A DNA stretch of 64,000 nucleotides from Saccharopolyspora shandongensis (GTDB lineage: Bacteria > Actinomycetota > Actinomycetes > Mycobacteriales > Pseudonocardiaceae), in assembly GCF_900106995.1 (NCBI RefSeq), contig NZ_FNOK01000004.1, positions 62,001 through 126,000 of the forward strand, given 5' to 3'. The notes beneath the pieces were generated by a model. It made no database searches. It worked only from the letters and a program-made list of their open reading frames with translations, and was not told the DNA's origin. The translations under genes were made by a program, and so were the position numbers. Shown piece after piece: positions 16,364-26,400 of the stretch. Numbering within the stretch: the first letter of the stretch is position 1; each line of letters opens with the position of its first letter.

Positions 16364-17430
16364 GGTTCGCTCCTCACGGTTGCTGCCAGTGGTGGGTCGA
16401 TGTCGGGCCAGCGCAGGACGCAGGACCCCCAGGTCAGCCCGCCGCCGAACGCGGTGAGGAGCACCCGGTGCCCGGGCCGCAGCGCACCGCTGGCCGCCGC
16501 GTCGTTCAGCGCCAGCGGGATGGTGGCCGCACCGGTGTTGCCCACCTCGACGAGGTTCTGGGCGCAGCGGTCCGGGTCGATTCCGAGGTCGTCGGCCACG
16601 GTCCGCAGGATGCGCAGGTTGGCCTGGTGCGGCACCAGGAGGTCCACATCGTCCGGCTTCCACCCCGCGGCGGAGAGTGCGGCCCGCGACGAGTTCGCCA
16701 TGCGCGTGGCCGCGTGCCGGAAGACTTCCTTGCCCCGCATGGAGAAGTGCTGTTCGGCTCTGGTCGGCGGCCGGTCGGATGCGCGCTGGCGGGACCCGCC
16801 TGCCGCGATGATGATCAGCTCTTCCCCGGTGCCATCGCTGCCGAGTTCGAAGTGGCCCACCGCGCCGAGTTCGTCGGGGTCGCCGGCCCGGAGGACGAGG
16901 GCACCGGCGCCGTCGCCCAGGATGACGGCGTTCGTGCGATCGCTCTGGTCGACGACCGTCGAGTAGACGTCGGCCCCGATCAGCAGAACCCGCCGCGAGA
17001 CACCGGCCGCGATCAGCCCGGAGGCCACGGCCAAGCCGTAGACGACCCCGCTGCACACGGCCGAGACGTCGAAGGCCGCGGCCTCCTGGAGGCCGAGCCG
17101 CGACGCGACCAGGGGAGCGGTGCCCGGGCAGGGGCGATCCGGCGTGGCCGTGGCGACGATGACGGTGTCCGGCGCCTCCCCGCCGGCGGAGTGCAGCGCA
17201 CGCCTCCCGGCTTCCACCGCGAGGTCGGAGGTGGCCTGGCCCGGGTCGACCGCCCGTCGAGCCCGGATCCCGGTGCGAGTGGTGATCCACTCGTCGGTGA
17301 CGTCGAACCGCTGTGAGAGTTCTTCGTTCGTGATGACCCGCTGCGGCACCCAACCGCCGAGTCCGCACACGACCGCTGCCCTGCCGGATGGTTTTTCGGA
17401 CGAACCGGGGGATCTTCCGCTGATGCTCAT
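16360..17430 (-). CDS. Beta-ketoacyl-ACP synthase III (FabH-like)
   Basis: A 356-residue KAS III with the complete Cys-His-Asn triad: V-S-A-V-C-S-G-V (Cys126), V-P-H-Q-A-N-L-R-I (His268) and V-E-V-G-N-T-G-A-A (Asn298). KAS III enzymes condense an acyl-CoA with malonyl-ACP or, in secondary metabolism, transfer acyl groups or form esters. Here it heads the leftward operon with the ACP, so it may make or elongate the starter chain on that ACP. ATG 17430 has AGAGG upstream. Earlier in-frame starts have no RBS. A primary FabH duplicate is unlikely because no other fab gene is near. Confidence 0.9.
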   Translation of the reverse strand: MSISGRSPGSSEKPSGRAAVVCGLGGWVPQRVITNEELSQRFDVTDEWITTRTGIRARRAVDPGQATSDLAVEAGRRALHSAGGEAPDTVIVATATPDRPCPGTAPLVASRLGLQEAAAFDVSAVCSGVVYGLAVASGLIAAGVSRRVLLIGADVYSTVVDQSDRTNAVILGDGAGALVLRAGDPDELGAVGHFELGSDGTGEELIIIAAGGSRQRASDRPPTRAEQHFSMRGKEVFRHAATRMANSSRAALSAAGWKPDDVDLLVPHQANLRILRTVADDLGIDPDRCAQNLVEVGNTGAATIPLALNDAAASGALRPGHRVLLTAFGGGLTWGSCVLRWPDIDPPLAATVRSEP

Positions 17431-17493
17431 CGCGATACCTCTGCTGAACAGGTGGAGTGTTGTCATCCACGAGGCGGGGAGACGACTTCCACC

Positions 17494-17517
17494 ACAATGC
17501 ACGGGGACTCGCATTGT
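17494..17517 (-). promoter_or_regulatory. Dyad and TTGACA box in the divergent cluster promoter
   Basis: ACAATGC (17494-17500) and GCATTGT (17511-17517) form a 7-bp inverted repeat with a 10-bp spacer. On the reverse strand TTGACA (17520-17515) overlaps one arm and is followed 15 bp on by CATTGT. It could be the promoter or operator for the KAS III operon, although the spacing is short. Confidence 0.4.
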
Positions 17518-17534
17518 CAACGGAAACGGCGGTT

Positions 17535-17565
17535 TCTAAAGCGCCTCTAAAGCAGCACCAAGAAT
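17535..17565 (+). promoter_or_regulatory. Putative SARP heptad repeats and -10 box before the first PKS gene
   Basis: TCTAAAG occurs at 17535-17541 and 17546-17552, an exact direct repeat with an 11-bp period. AAGAAT (17560-17565) starts 8 bp after the second repeat. SARP activators typically bind heptads repeated every 11 or 22 bp that end about 8 bp before the -10 box, so the geometry fits. The leader to the PKS start would be about 150 nt. Confidence 0.5.
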
Positions 17566-17721
17566 CCGGATGCGGGTTTCTTGTCCGCCCGGTCGAACTG
17601 CAGTATTCCTAGGACCACTTCGACGGTTGATCAGCCGCCCCTCCGACGATTCCGCCAGGAGTCGCCGAAAGCGGGCCGTCTTGCCGTGCGGGCACCGCGC
17701 GGTTGTGGAGGCGCGATTTCC

Positions 17722-20700
17722 ATGGACCTTGCTTCAGCGCACGCCCAGCGGCCGATCCGCATGTCCGGCCGGGAACGGACCGGCTTCCTGCTCGGCCTCG
17801 TCCGTGGTCAGGTGGCCGAGATCCTGGGCTACGCCGATGTGGCGGACGTGGCGATCGATGCGACCTTCCTCGACCTCGGCCTGGACTCGCTCACCTCGGT
17901 CGACCTTCGTGATCGACTGGCCGCCGCCTGCGAGCTGGAATTGCCCGCCACGATGGTCTTCGACCACCCCACGCCCACGCAACTGGTCGAATTCTTGGAA
18001 ACCCGACTGGCCGGCCATTCGGAAACCGCCGCTGAACCTGCGCCGAATTTCCCGGTAAATCCGGCTTCGGACGAGCCGATTGCGATCGTGGGAATGGCCT
18101 GCCGATTCCCCGGCGGCATCAACACACCCGAAGACCTCTGGCACCTCGTCTCCACCGGCACCGAAGCACACACCCCCTTCCCCACCGACCGCGGCTGGAA
18201 CCTCGACACCCTCTACCACCCCGACCCCGACCACCCCGGAACCAGCTACGTCCGCGAAGGCGGCTTCCTCAACACCGCCCTCCACTTCGACGCCACCTTC
18301 TTCAACATCACCCCACGCGAAGCACTCGCCATGGACCCCCAACAACGCCTCCTCCTCGAAACCACCTGGGAAGCACTCGAACGAACCGGCATCGACCCCA
18401 CCACACTCCACAGCACCCCCACCGGCGTCTACACCGGCGCCGCGAGTTTCGACTTCCCGCTCATCGCCAAAGCCGTGCCAGACGGCGACATGTACTACAC
18501 GACCGGCACGCAGGGCAGCGTGGCGGCCGGCCGGGTGGCCTACGCACTCGGGCTGGAGGGCCCCGCGATGACGGTGGACACGGCGTGTTCGTCGTCGCTG
18601 GTGGCGCTGCACCTCGCCGCGCAAGCCCTCCGCCAGGGCGAATGCTCGATGGCCCTGGCCGGCGGCGCGACCGTGCTCTCCGGTCCGAGCGTTTTCCTGG
18701 GGTTCTGCCGTCAACGCGCGCTGTCACGAGACGGCCGTTGCCGCGCCTTCGCGGCGAGCGCCGACGGGTTCGGGCCCGCCGAGGGCGTGGGGGTGGTGGT
18801 GCTGGAGCGGCTCTCCGACGCCCAACGACACGGACACCGCATCCTCGCCGTCCTCCGCGGATCAGCCGTCAACCAAGACGGCGCCTCCAACGGACTCACC
18901 GCACCCAACGGACCCGCCCAGCAGCGAGTCATCCGCCAGGCACTCGCCAACGCACAACTCGACCCCGCCGACATCGACCTCATCGAAGCCCACGGAACCG
19001 GCACCCCCCTCGGCGACCCCATCGAAGCCCAAGCGCTCCTCGCCACCTACGGCCAGGACCGACAACACCCAGCGCTACTCGGATCGCTCAAATCCAACAT
19101 CGGCCACACCCAAGCCGCCGCAGGCATCGCCGCACTCATCAAGACGACCCTCGCCCTCCAACACGCCACCATCCCCCCCACCCTCCACATCGACCAGCCC
19201 ACGCCCCACGTCGACTGGACGACCGGAGGCCTCCAGCTCGCCACGGAAACCCAACCCTGGCCCCGCACCGGCCACCCCCGCCGCGCCGCCATCTCCTCCT
19301 TCGGCATGAGCGGCACCAACGCCCACGTCATCATCGAACAAGCACCACCGGAACAGGATCAGCCCGCTGTGCCTGAGGAACCGGCATCCCGTGCGACGGG
19401 CGAGGTGGTGCTCTGGCCGATCTCGGCGCGATCGGAGAAGGCGCTCCGCGCCCAAGCCGCGCGCCTCGCCGACCACCTCACCACCGCACCCGCGACACCC
19501 GACGCCGCCCTCGCCTCCGCCCTCGCACACCACCGCACCACCTTCACCCACCGCGCCGTCACCCTCGCCCGAACCCGCACCGAAGCAGTGGCCGGTTTGC
19601 AGGCCCTCGCCGCCGGAGAACGACCCCCGGGTGAAGGCGTACCGGAGGTCGTCACCGACACGGCCGTCGACAGCGACGGTGTGGTGCTGGTGTTCCCCGG
19701 CCAGGGCTCGCAATGGGTCGGCATGGGACGGGAACTGCTCGAAACCTCGCCCGTCTTCGCCGACTGGGTCACCGAATGCGAACGAGCCTTCGCCCCCTAC
19801 CTCGACTACGACCTCACCGCAGTGCTCCGCGGCGACGCCGATGCTCCCCCGCTTGAGCGCATCGACGTCGTCCAACCCGCACTGTTCGTCATGATGACCG
19901 GCATCGCCGCCCTCTGGCAGCATGCGGGCCTCACCCCCGCCGCCGTCATCGGGCACTCCCAAGGCGAAATCGCCGCCGCCTGCGCCATCGGAGCGCTCAC
20001 GCTCCCCGATGCGGCACGCATCATCGCCCTCCGCAGCCGGCTCCTGACCAGCCTGACCGGTGAGGGCGCGATGGCCGCCACCATGCTCGACCGCGACCGG
20101 CTGGAAGAGCGGTTCGCCGATTGCCACGGCGAACTCTCCACAGCCGCCATCAACTCGCCGACCTCCACGGTGGTCTCCGGCGATGCGTCGGCCGTGGCGG
20201 AGTTGCTGGAGCGGTTGCAGGCCGAAGGCGTGTGGGCTCGGCGGATCCCCGTTGACTACGCGTCGCATTCGGCTCATGTCGATGCGGTGCGGGGCAGGCT
20301 CCAGGAACTGATCTCGGACGTCCAGCCGCGATCGACGGAGGCGGTGTTCTGCTCGTCGGTGACCGGCGACGTCATCGACACCAAGGAACTCGACGCCGAC
20401 TACTGGTTCCACAACCTGCGACAGCCCGTCGAATTCTTCGCAGCGGTCGAAACGCTGCTCGAACGCGGACACAGGATCTTCATCGAAGCCAGCCCGCACC
20501 CCGTCCTCACCACCGCCCTGGAACAAACCCTCGACCACGCCCCACAGAGCGGAGCCGCACTACCCACCTTCCACCGCGACCACAGTGGACCGGACGCGTT
20601 CGCGACGGCAGTGGCGCGCGCGCACGTGGCGGGAGCGGAACTGGACTGGGCGGCTGTGCTCGGTGCGCGCCCCGTGCACGTCGATCTGCCGACATACGCG

Positions 20701-23403
20701 TTCCAGCGCGAGCGCTTCTGGCCGGACACACCACCCACGACGTCGAGTGCCCCGGAGGCTCTGGGGCTGGAGAGCACGGAGCACCCCCTGCTGGGTGCGG
20801 CCGTCACCTCAGCGGAATCCGGCGAAATACTGCTGACCGGACGCCTGTCCTTGACCACCCACCCCTGGCTCGCCGACCACGCCGTCTCCGGAGCGGTGCT
20901 CCTGCCCGGGACCGGCTTCGTCGAAATGGCATTGCGCGCCGGCGAAGAAGCCGACTGCAACGAACTCGCCGAACTCGTCCTGGAAACCCCGCTCGTGCTC
21001 CCCGAACGGGGCGGTGTCCACCTCCAGGTGCGGGTAGCCCCGGCCGACGAGACCGGGCACCACGCGGTGTCGATCCATTCCAGGCCCGAAGACGCCCCGA
21101 CGTGGAGCCGTCACGCCATCGGCCTGCTCACCACGACCACCACCACACCGGCCACCACCTTCAGCCCCTGGCCACCCCCTGACGCACAACCCGTCCCGAC
21201 CGAGAACTTCTACGCGAACGCCACCACCAACGGATACGACTACGGGCCCGCGTTCCAAGGACTCCGCGAAGCATGGCGACGGGACGACGAGCTCTTCGCC
21301 GAAGTCCACCTCCCCACCACCGACGGCTACCGGCTCCACCCCGCTCTCCTCGACGCAGCACTTCACCCGATGCTGCTGGACACCGGCCTCGATTCCACGG
21401 GCGACGGGCCCTCGCTGCCGTTCGCCTGGCGAGGCGTGTCACTTCACGCCACCGGAGCCACCGCGCTCCGGGTGCGGCTGGTGCGTCAGGGCCCGGGAGA
21501 GGTTTCGGTCGAGCTCGCCGACCACACCGGCCAACCCGTGGCGTCCGCGCAGTCCTTGGTAACACGGCCCGTTCCGAACGAACGGCTGCGCAACCTCCGC
21601 GGCACCCCTGGCCAGACGTTCCGCGTGGACTGGCGGGCGCTTCCGCTGCGCGAGGCCCCCGAAGCCGAGGACTGGGTGGGCCTGGGCACCGGCGATTTCT
21701 CGGCTCGCTGCGGGCGAACCGTGCGCAACCACCCGGACCTGGCATCGCTGCGCGCCGATCTCGATCGCGGGCGGCCCGCTCCAGGCGTGGTCGTGGTGCC
21801 GTGCTCCGGTCCGGCCGCCGTGACGGACGCGGCCGACTCGGCGATGGCCGTCACCGCGGACTTGCTGGCGGTCCTGCGCGAGTGGCTGGACGAGGACCGC
21901 CTAGGGGCTTCCCGCATGGTCGTGCTCACCAACGGGGCGATAACGGCGGCTGCGGATGAGGACGTCACGGACTTGGCGTGTGCCCCCGTCTGGGGTCTGG
22001 TGCGCTCGGCGCAGACCGAGCATCCCGGCCGGTTCCTGCTCGTCGACACCGACGACGCGCCGGCGTCTCGCCAGCTCCTGCCCGACGCGCTGGCGGCTGC
22101 TGTGGAAGCGGACGAGTACCAGCTGGCCGTGCGCCAAGGCGTCGCCCTGATGCCTCGGCTGACGCACCAGGGCGTGGACGGTAGCGACGACTCGCCTGCC
22201 CTGAACCCGCAGGGCACCGTCCTGATCACCGGCGGCACGGGCACGCTGGGCGGTTTGGTGGCACGGCACCTGATCCGGGCGCACGGCATCCGGCACCTGG
22301 TGCTGACCAGCCGCCGCGGCCCGCAAGCCCCTGGTGCGGCCGAACTCGAAGCCGACCTGTCCGGGCTTGGTGCCGGCGTGCGGATCGTCGCTTGCGATGC
22401 CGCCGACCGGGACGCATTGGCCCGGCTGCTCGACACCATCCCCGCCGAGCACCCGCTGACCGGCGTGGTGCACGCGGCGGGCGTCCTGGACGACGGCGTC
22501 GTTGGGTCGCTCACACCCCGGCAGCTCGAACACGTGATGGTCCCGAAGGTCCAAGCCGCCTGGAACCTCCACGAACTCACCGGTGACCTGGCGATGTTCA
22601 TGTCGTTCTCCTCGGCCGCAGCGACTCTCGGTACCGGCGGCCAGGCCAACTACGCGGCCGCCAACGCCTTCTTGGACGCCCTGGCGGTGCACCGCCGGGC
22701 CCAGGGCCTAGCCGCCGTCTCGGTGGCCTGGGGCTTGTGGGAGCGAGCCACCGAGATGACACAGCACCTCGATCAAGACAGCACGGCCGCGCTTTTGCGC
22801 CGGTACGGCCTGCGTTCGCTCGAAACCGAACAGGGCCTCGCCCTCTTCGACGGCGCCATGGCCACCAGAGAGGCGGTGCTGGTCGCGGCGAGGATGAGCA
22901 CCTCCGCGCTGCGATCCGCCGGCGCGGAGCCGATACCCGCGGTGCTGCGGGGCCTGGTGCGTGCGCCGCTGCGCCGCGCGGCGGCGAGCAGCTCAGCGGT
23001 CGACGCCTCCGGATTCGTCGAGCGCCTGCGGGCGTGCTCGGCCGAGGATCGGGACCTCAGGTTGCGCACCCTCGTGCAGACCGAGATCGCCGAGGTCCTG
23101 GGCGGTGTCAGCGCCGGTGAAGTCGGGCTCGATCGCAGCTTCAGCGAGCTCGGCTTCAGCTCGCTCACCGCGGTCGAGCTGCGCAATCGCCTTTCCCAGG
23201 CCACCGAGGTCCGGCTGCCGACGACGCTGGTCTTCGACTACCCGACCCCGCGTGCGCTGGCCGGCTACCTGCGGGAGCTGCTGGTTCCGGACAGCACCGC
23301 CGTTGCTCCAGGCGATGCACCGGCTCCGCAGGACGACTCGGACATCGCCGCCATGAGCGTGGATGAGCTGGTCCGGTTGGCCCTCGACGACCACCCCCTG
23401 TGA
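17722..23403 (+). CDS. Modular type I PKS: ACP-KS-AT-DH-KR-ACP
   Basis: A 1893-residue megasynthase. An N-terminal ACP (Ser56 in L-G-L-D-S-L-T-S) stands alone as a loading carrier with no AT. The KS begins near 118 (Cys289 in D-T-A-C-S-S-S). The AT (about 654-960) has Ser746 in G-H-S-Q-G and Y-A-S-H at 846-849, the methylmalonyl-CoA signature. The DH has His1053 and Asp1211, both intact. The KR has T-G-G-T-G-T-L-G near 1504, L-D-D (B-type) and Tyr1644. The second ACP has Ser1814 in G-F-S-S-L (Ser replaces the usual Asp of DSL). There is no ER or TE. ATG 17722 has GGAGG ten bases upstream. The product unit would be an alpha-methyl-enoyl thioester passed to the next gene through terminal docking sequences. 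Confidence 0.93.
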   Translation: MDLASAHAQRPIRMSGRERTGFLLGLVRGQVAEILGYADVADVAIDATFLDLGLDSLTSVDLRDRLAAACELELPATMVFDHPTPTQLVEFLETRLAGHSETAAEPAPNFPVNPASDEPIAIVGMACRFPGGINTPEDLWHLVSTGTEAHTPFPTDRGWNLDTLYHPDPDHPGTSYVREGGFLNTALHFDATFFNITPREALAMDPQQRLLLETTWEALERTGIDPTTLHSTPTGVYTGAASFDFPLIAKAVPDGDMYYTTGTQGSVAAGRVAYALGLEGPAMTVDTACSSSLVALHLAAQALRQGECSMALAGGATVLSGPSVFLGFCRQRALSRDGRCRAFAASADGFGPAEGVGVVVLERLSDAQRHGHRILAVLRGSAVNQDGASNGLTAPNGPAQQRVIRQALANAQLDPADIDLIEAHGTGTPLGDPIEAQALLATYGQDRQHPALLGSLKSNIGHTQAAAGIAALIKTTLALQHATIPPTLHIDQPTPHVDWTTGGLQLATETQPWPRTGHPRRAAISSFGMSGTNAHVIIEQAPPEQDQPAVPEEPASRATGEVVLWPISARSEKALRAQAARLADHLTTAPATPDAALASALAHHRTTFTHRAVTLARTRTEAVAGLQALAAGERPPGEGVPEVVTDTAVDSDGVVLVFPGQGSQWVGMGRELLETSPVFADWVTECERAFAPYLDYDLTAVLRGDADAPPLERIDVVQPALFVMMTGIAALWQHAGLTPAAVIGHSQGEIAAACAIGALTLPDAARIIALRSRLLTSLTGEGAMAATMLDRDRLEERFADCHGELSTAAINSPTSTVVSGDASAVAELLERLQAEGVWARRIPVDYASHSAHVDAVRGRLQELISDVQPRSTEAVFCSSVTGDVIDTKELDADYWFHNLRQPVEFFAAVETLLERGHRIFIEASPHPVLTTALEQTLDHAPQSGAALPTFHRDHSGPDAFATAVARAHVAGAELDWAAVLGARPVHVDLPTYAFQRERFWPDTPPTTSSAPEALGLESTEHPLLGAAVTSAESGEILLTGRLSLTTHPWLADHAVSGAVLLPGTGFVEMALRAGEEADCNELAELVLETPLVLPERGGVHLQVRVAPADETGHHAVSIHSRPEDAPTWSRHAIGLLTTTTTTPATTFSPWPPPDAQPVPTENFYANATTNGYDYGPAFQGLREAWRRDDELFAEVHLPTTDGYRLHPALLDAALHPMLLDTGLDSTGDGPSLPFAWRGVSLHATGATALRVRLVRQGPGEVSVELADHTGQPVASAQSLVTRPVPNERLRNLRGTPGQTFRVDWRALPLREAPEAEDWVGLGTGDFSARCGRTVRNHPDLASLRADLDRGRPAPGVVVVPCSGPAAVTDAADSAMAVTADLLAVLREWLDEDRLGASRMVVLTNGAITAAADEDVTDLACAPVWGLVRSAQTEHPGRFLLVDTDDAPASRQLLPDALAAAVEADEYQLAVRQGVALMPRLTHQGVDGSDDSPALNPQGTVLITGGTGTLGGLVARHLIRAHGIRHLVLTSRRGPQAPGAAELEADLSGLGAGVRIVACDAADRDALARLLDTIPAEHPLTGVVHAAGVLDDGVVGSLTPRQLEHVMVPKVQAAWNLHELTGDLAMFMSFSSAAATLGTGGQANYAAANAFLDALAVHRRAQGLAAVSVAWGLWERATEMTQHLDQDSTAALLRRYGLRSLETEQGLALFDGAMATREAVLVAARMSTSALRSAGAEPIPAVLRGLVRAPLRRAAASSSAVDASGFVERLRACSAEDRDLRLRTLVQTEIAEVLGGVSAGEVGLDRSFSELGFSSLTAVELRNRLSQATEVRLPTTLVFDYPTPRALAGYLRELLVPDSTAVAPGDAPAPQDDSDIAAMSVDELVRLALDDHPL
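18073..18441 (+). repeat. KS segment nearly identical to 23531-23899
   Basis: 369 bp encoding the first third of the KS match the second PKS gene with three differences by eye (ggc/gac, one c/a in cacacac, gaacg/gaaca). The sequence diverges sharply on both sides. Another near-identical stretch surrounds the active-site cysteine (about 18541-18660 and 24001-24120). Confidence 0.8.
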
Positions 23404-23428
23404 TCGCACTCGAAGAACGAGGTTCGTG

Positions 23429-26400
23429 ATGGATGCGTCCGAGGACAAGCTCGTTGAGGCGCTGCGCGCGTCAGTGACCGAGGTCCGCCAATTGCGCAAC
23501 GAGAACCGGCAACTGCGCGAGGCCGTGCAGGAGCCGATTGCGATCGTGGGAATGGCCTGCCGATTCCCCGGCGACATCAACACACCCGAAGACCTCTGGC
23601 ACCTCGTCTCCACCGGCACCGAAGCACACACACCCTTCCCCACCGACCGCGGCTGGAACCTCGACACCCTCTACCACCCCGACCCCGACCACCCCGGAAC
23701 CAGCTACGTCCGCGAAGGCGGCTTCCTCAACACCGCCCTCCACTTCGACGCCACCTTCTTCAACATCACCCCACGCGAAGCACTCGCCATGGACCCCCAA
23801 CAACGCCTCCTCCTCGAAACCACCTGGGAAGCACTCGAACAAACCGGCATCGACCCCACCACACTCCACAGCACCCCCACCGGCGTCTACACCGGCGCCT
23901 TCCCGTCCAACTACTCGACGATGCTGCAACCCGCTTTTCCCCGAGTGGAGGGATATTTCGACATCGGCACCACGTCCAGCGTGATGGCCGGCCGGGTGGC
24001 CTACGCGCTCGGACTGGAGGGCCCCGCGATGACGGTGGACACGGCGTGTTCGTCGTCGCTGGTGGCGCTGCACCTCGCCGCGCAAGCCCTCCGCCAGGGC
24101 GAATGCTCGATGGCGCTCGCCGGCGGGGTGACGACGATATCGACCCCGACCGTCTTCATCGAGTTCAGCCGCCAGCGCGCGCTCGCACCCGACGGACGGT
24201 GCAAGCCGTTCGCCGCCGCCGCCGACGGCACCGCCTTCAGCGAGGGCGTGGGGGTGGTGGTGCTGGAGCGGCTTTCCGATGCTCAGCGGCTCGGGCACCG
24301 GATCCTCGCGGTGCTTCGCGGGTCGGCCGTCAACCAAGATGGCGCGTCCAACGGACTCACCGCGCCCAACGGGCCCGCCCAGCAGCGAGTCATCCGCCAG
24401 GCACTCGCCAACGCGCAACTCGACCCTGCCGCAGTCGATTTCATCGAAGCCCACGGAACCGGCACGACCCTTGGTGATCCGATTGAAGCGCAAGCGCTGC
24501 TGGCCACTTACGGCCAGGACCGCGAGCATCCCGCGCTCCTCGGGTCGCTCAAATCGAACATCGGTCACGCTCAAGCGGCCGCGGGGGTGGCCGGGCTCAT
24601 CAAGTCCGTCCTCGCCATTCAGCACGGCACCATCCCCGCAACCCTCCACATCGATCAGCCAACACCGCATGTCGACTGGGAATCCGGTGCCCTGCAGCTG
24701 GTCACCCGAACCACTGCCTGGCCCGACACCGGTCGGCCGCGTCGTGCCGCGATCTCGTCCTTCGGCATGAGCGGCACCAACGCGCACGTCATCATCGAGC
24801 AGGCACCACCGGAAAGGGGCCAGTCCGCCGCACCCGCGGAACAGGTGTCCGATGGGACGGGCGGGGTGGTGATGTGGCCGATTTCGGCCCGCTCGGAGAA
24901 GGCGCTGCGCGCCCAGGCCGCGCGCCTGGCCGATCACCTCACCACCGACACCGAGGCACCGGACGCCGCTTTCGCCTCCGCGCTAGCGCATCGCCGTACC
25001 GCTTTCAGCCACCGGGCCGTCGTCGTGGCCCGCGACCGAATCCGAGCAGCCGCGGATCTCCGCATGCTGGCGACGGGCCGGCAAACCCCCGCCACGATCA
25101 CCGGGTCCGCTGTGGACAGTGATGGTGTGGCGCTGGTGTTCCCGGGCCAGGGTTCGCAGTGGGTTGGCATGGGACGGCAATTGCTGGAGTCGTCGTCCGT
25201 GTTCTCCGACTGGGTCGCCGAGTGCGAGCGGGCTTTCGCTCCGCACCTCGACTACGACCTCGCCGCGGTGCTCCGGGGCGAGGAGGACGCTGCTCCGCTC
25301 GAACGAATCGATGTCGTGCAGCCGGCGTTGTTCGTCATGATGACCGGCATCGCCGCGCTGTGGCGTCACGCCGGCCTGGTACCCGCCGCCGTCATCGGGC
25401 ACTCCCAGGGAGAAATCGCTGCCGCCTGCGCGGCCGGGGCGCTAACGCTCCCCGACGCGGCACGCATCGTCGCACTCCGCAGCCGGCTCATCAAAGAACT
25501 CGTCCGACCAGGCGCGATGGGCTCCGTCATGCTCAGCCGCGACGACGTCGAAAAACGACTCGCCGAGTGGAACGGCCGGCTGTCCCTGGCCGCCGTCAAC
25601 TCACCCGCATCGACCGTGGTCTCCGGCGAGCCCGCCGCGATGCAGGAACTGTTCGCGCAGCTGGAATCCGACGGTGTCCGCGCTCGCCTCGTGCCGGTCG
25701 ACTGGGCCAGCCACTCACCTCAGGTGGACGTGGTCGAAGGCAGGCTGCGCGAATTGCTGCCGGGGTTGCGGCCGCGCGCGGGTGACCTGATGTTCTGCTC
25801 GTCGGTGACCGGCGAGGTCCTCGACACCACCGAACTCGACGCCGACTACTGGTTCCGCAACGTGCGGCAGCCGGTGGAGTTCCAGTCGGCGGTGGAGGCG
25901 TTGCTGGAACGCGGGCTGCGGATCTTCATCGAAGCCAGTGCGCATCCGGTTCTGACCACTGCTCTGGAACAGATCCTCGACCACTCCCCGCGGGGTGGGG
26001 CCGCGGTGGCCAGTCTTCACCGCGATCAGGGCGGGCTGGTGGATTTCGCTGGTGCTCTGGCGCGCGCGCACGTGTCGGGAGCGCGGCTGGACTGGGCGGC
26101 GGTCCTGGGAGCCGCGCCCGGGCAGGTCGCCCTGCCGACGTACGCATTCCAGCGCGAGCGCTTCTGGCCCGACACCCCGCCTGGTCCGTCGAACGATCCG
26201 GAGGCGCTGGGCTTGGAGAGCACGGGGCATCCGCTGCTGGGGGCGGCGGTGGCCGCTGCGGAATCGGGCGAAGTACTGCTGACCGGGCGCCTGTCGCTGA
26301 CGACCCATCCTTGGCTGGCTGATCATGCCGTCTCCGGTGCGGTGCTCCTGCCGGGAACGGCATTCGTGGAAATGGCACTGCGCGCCGGTCAAGAGGTCGG

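Noticed and set aside
17494..17520. Confident sigma-70 promoter for the KAS III operon
   Set aside because: TTGACA is perfect, but the best -10 match is only 15 bp away and optimal spacing gives poor hexamers, so it is kept only as a weak candidate.
17581..17721. Upstream extension of the first PKS gene
   Set aside because: The 47 extra codons have no PKS similarity. GGAGG precedes ATG 17722. The region also holds the promoter elements.
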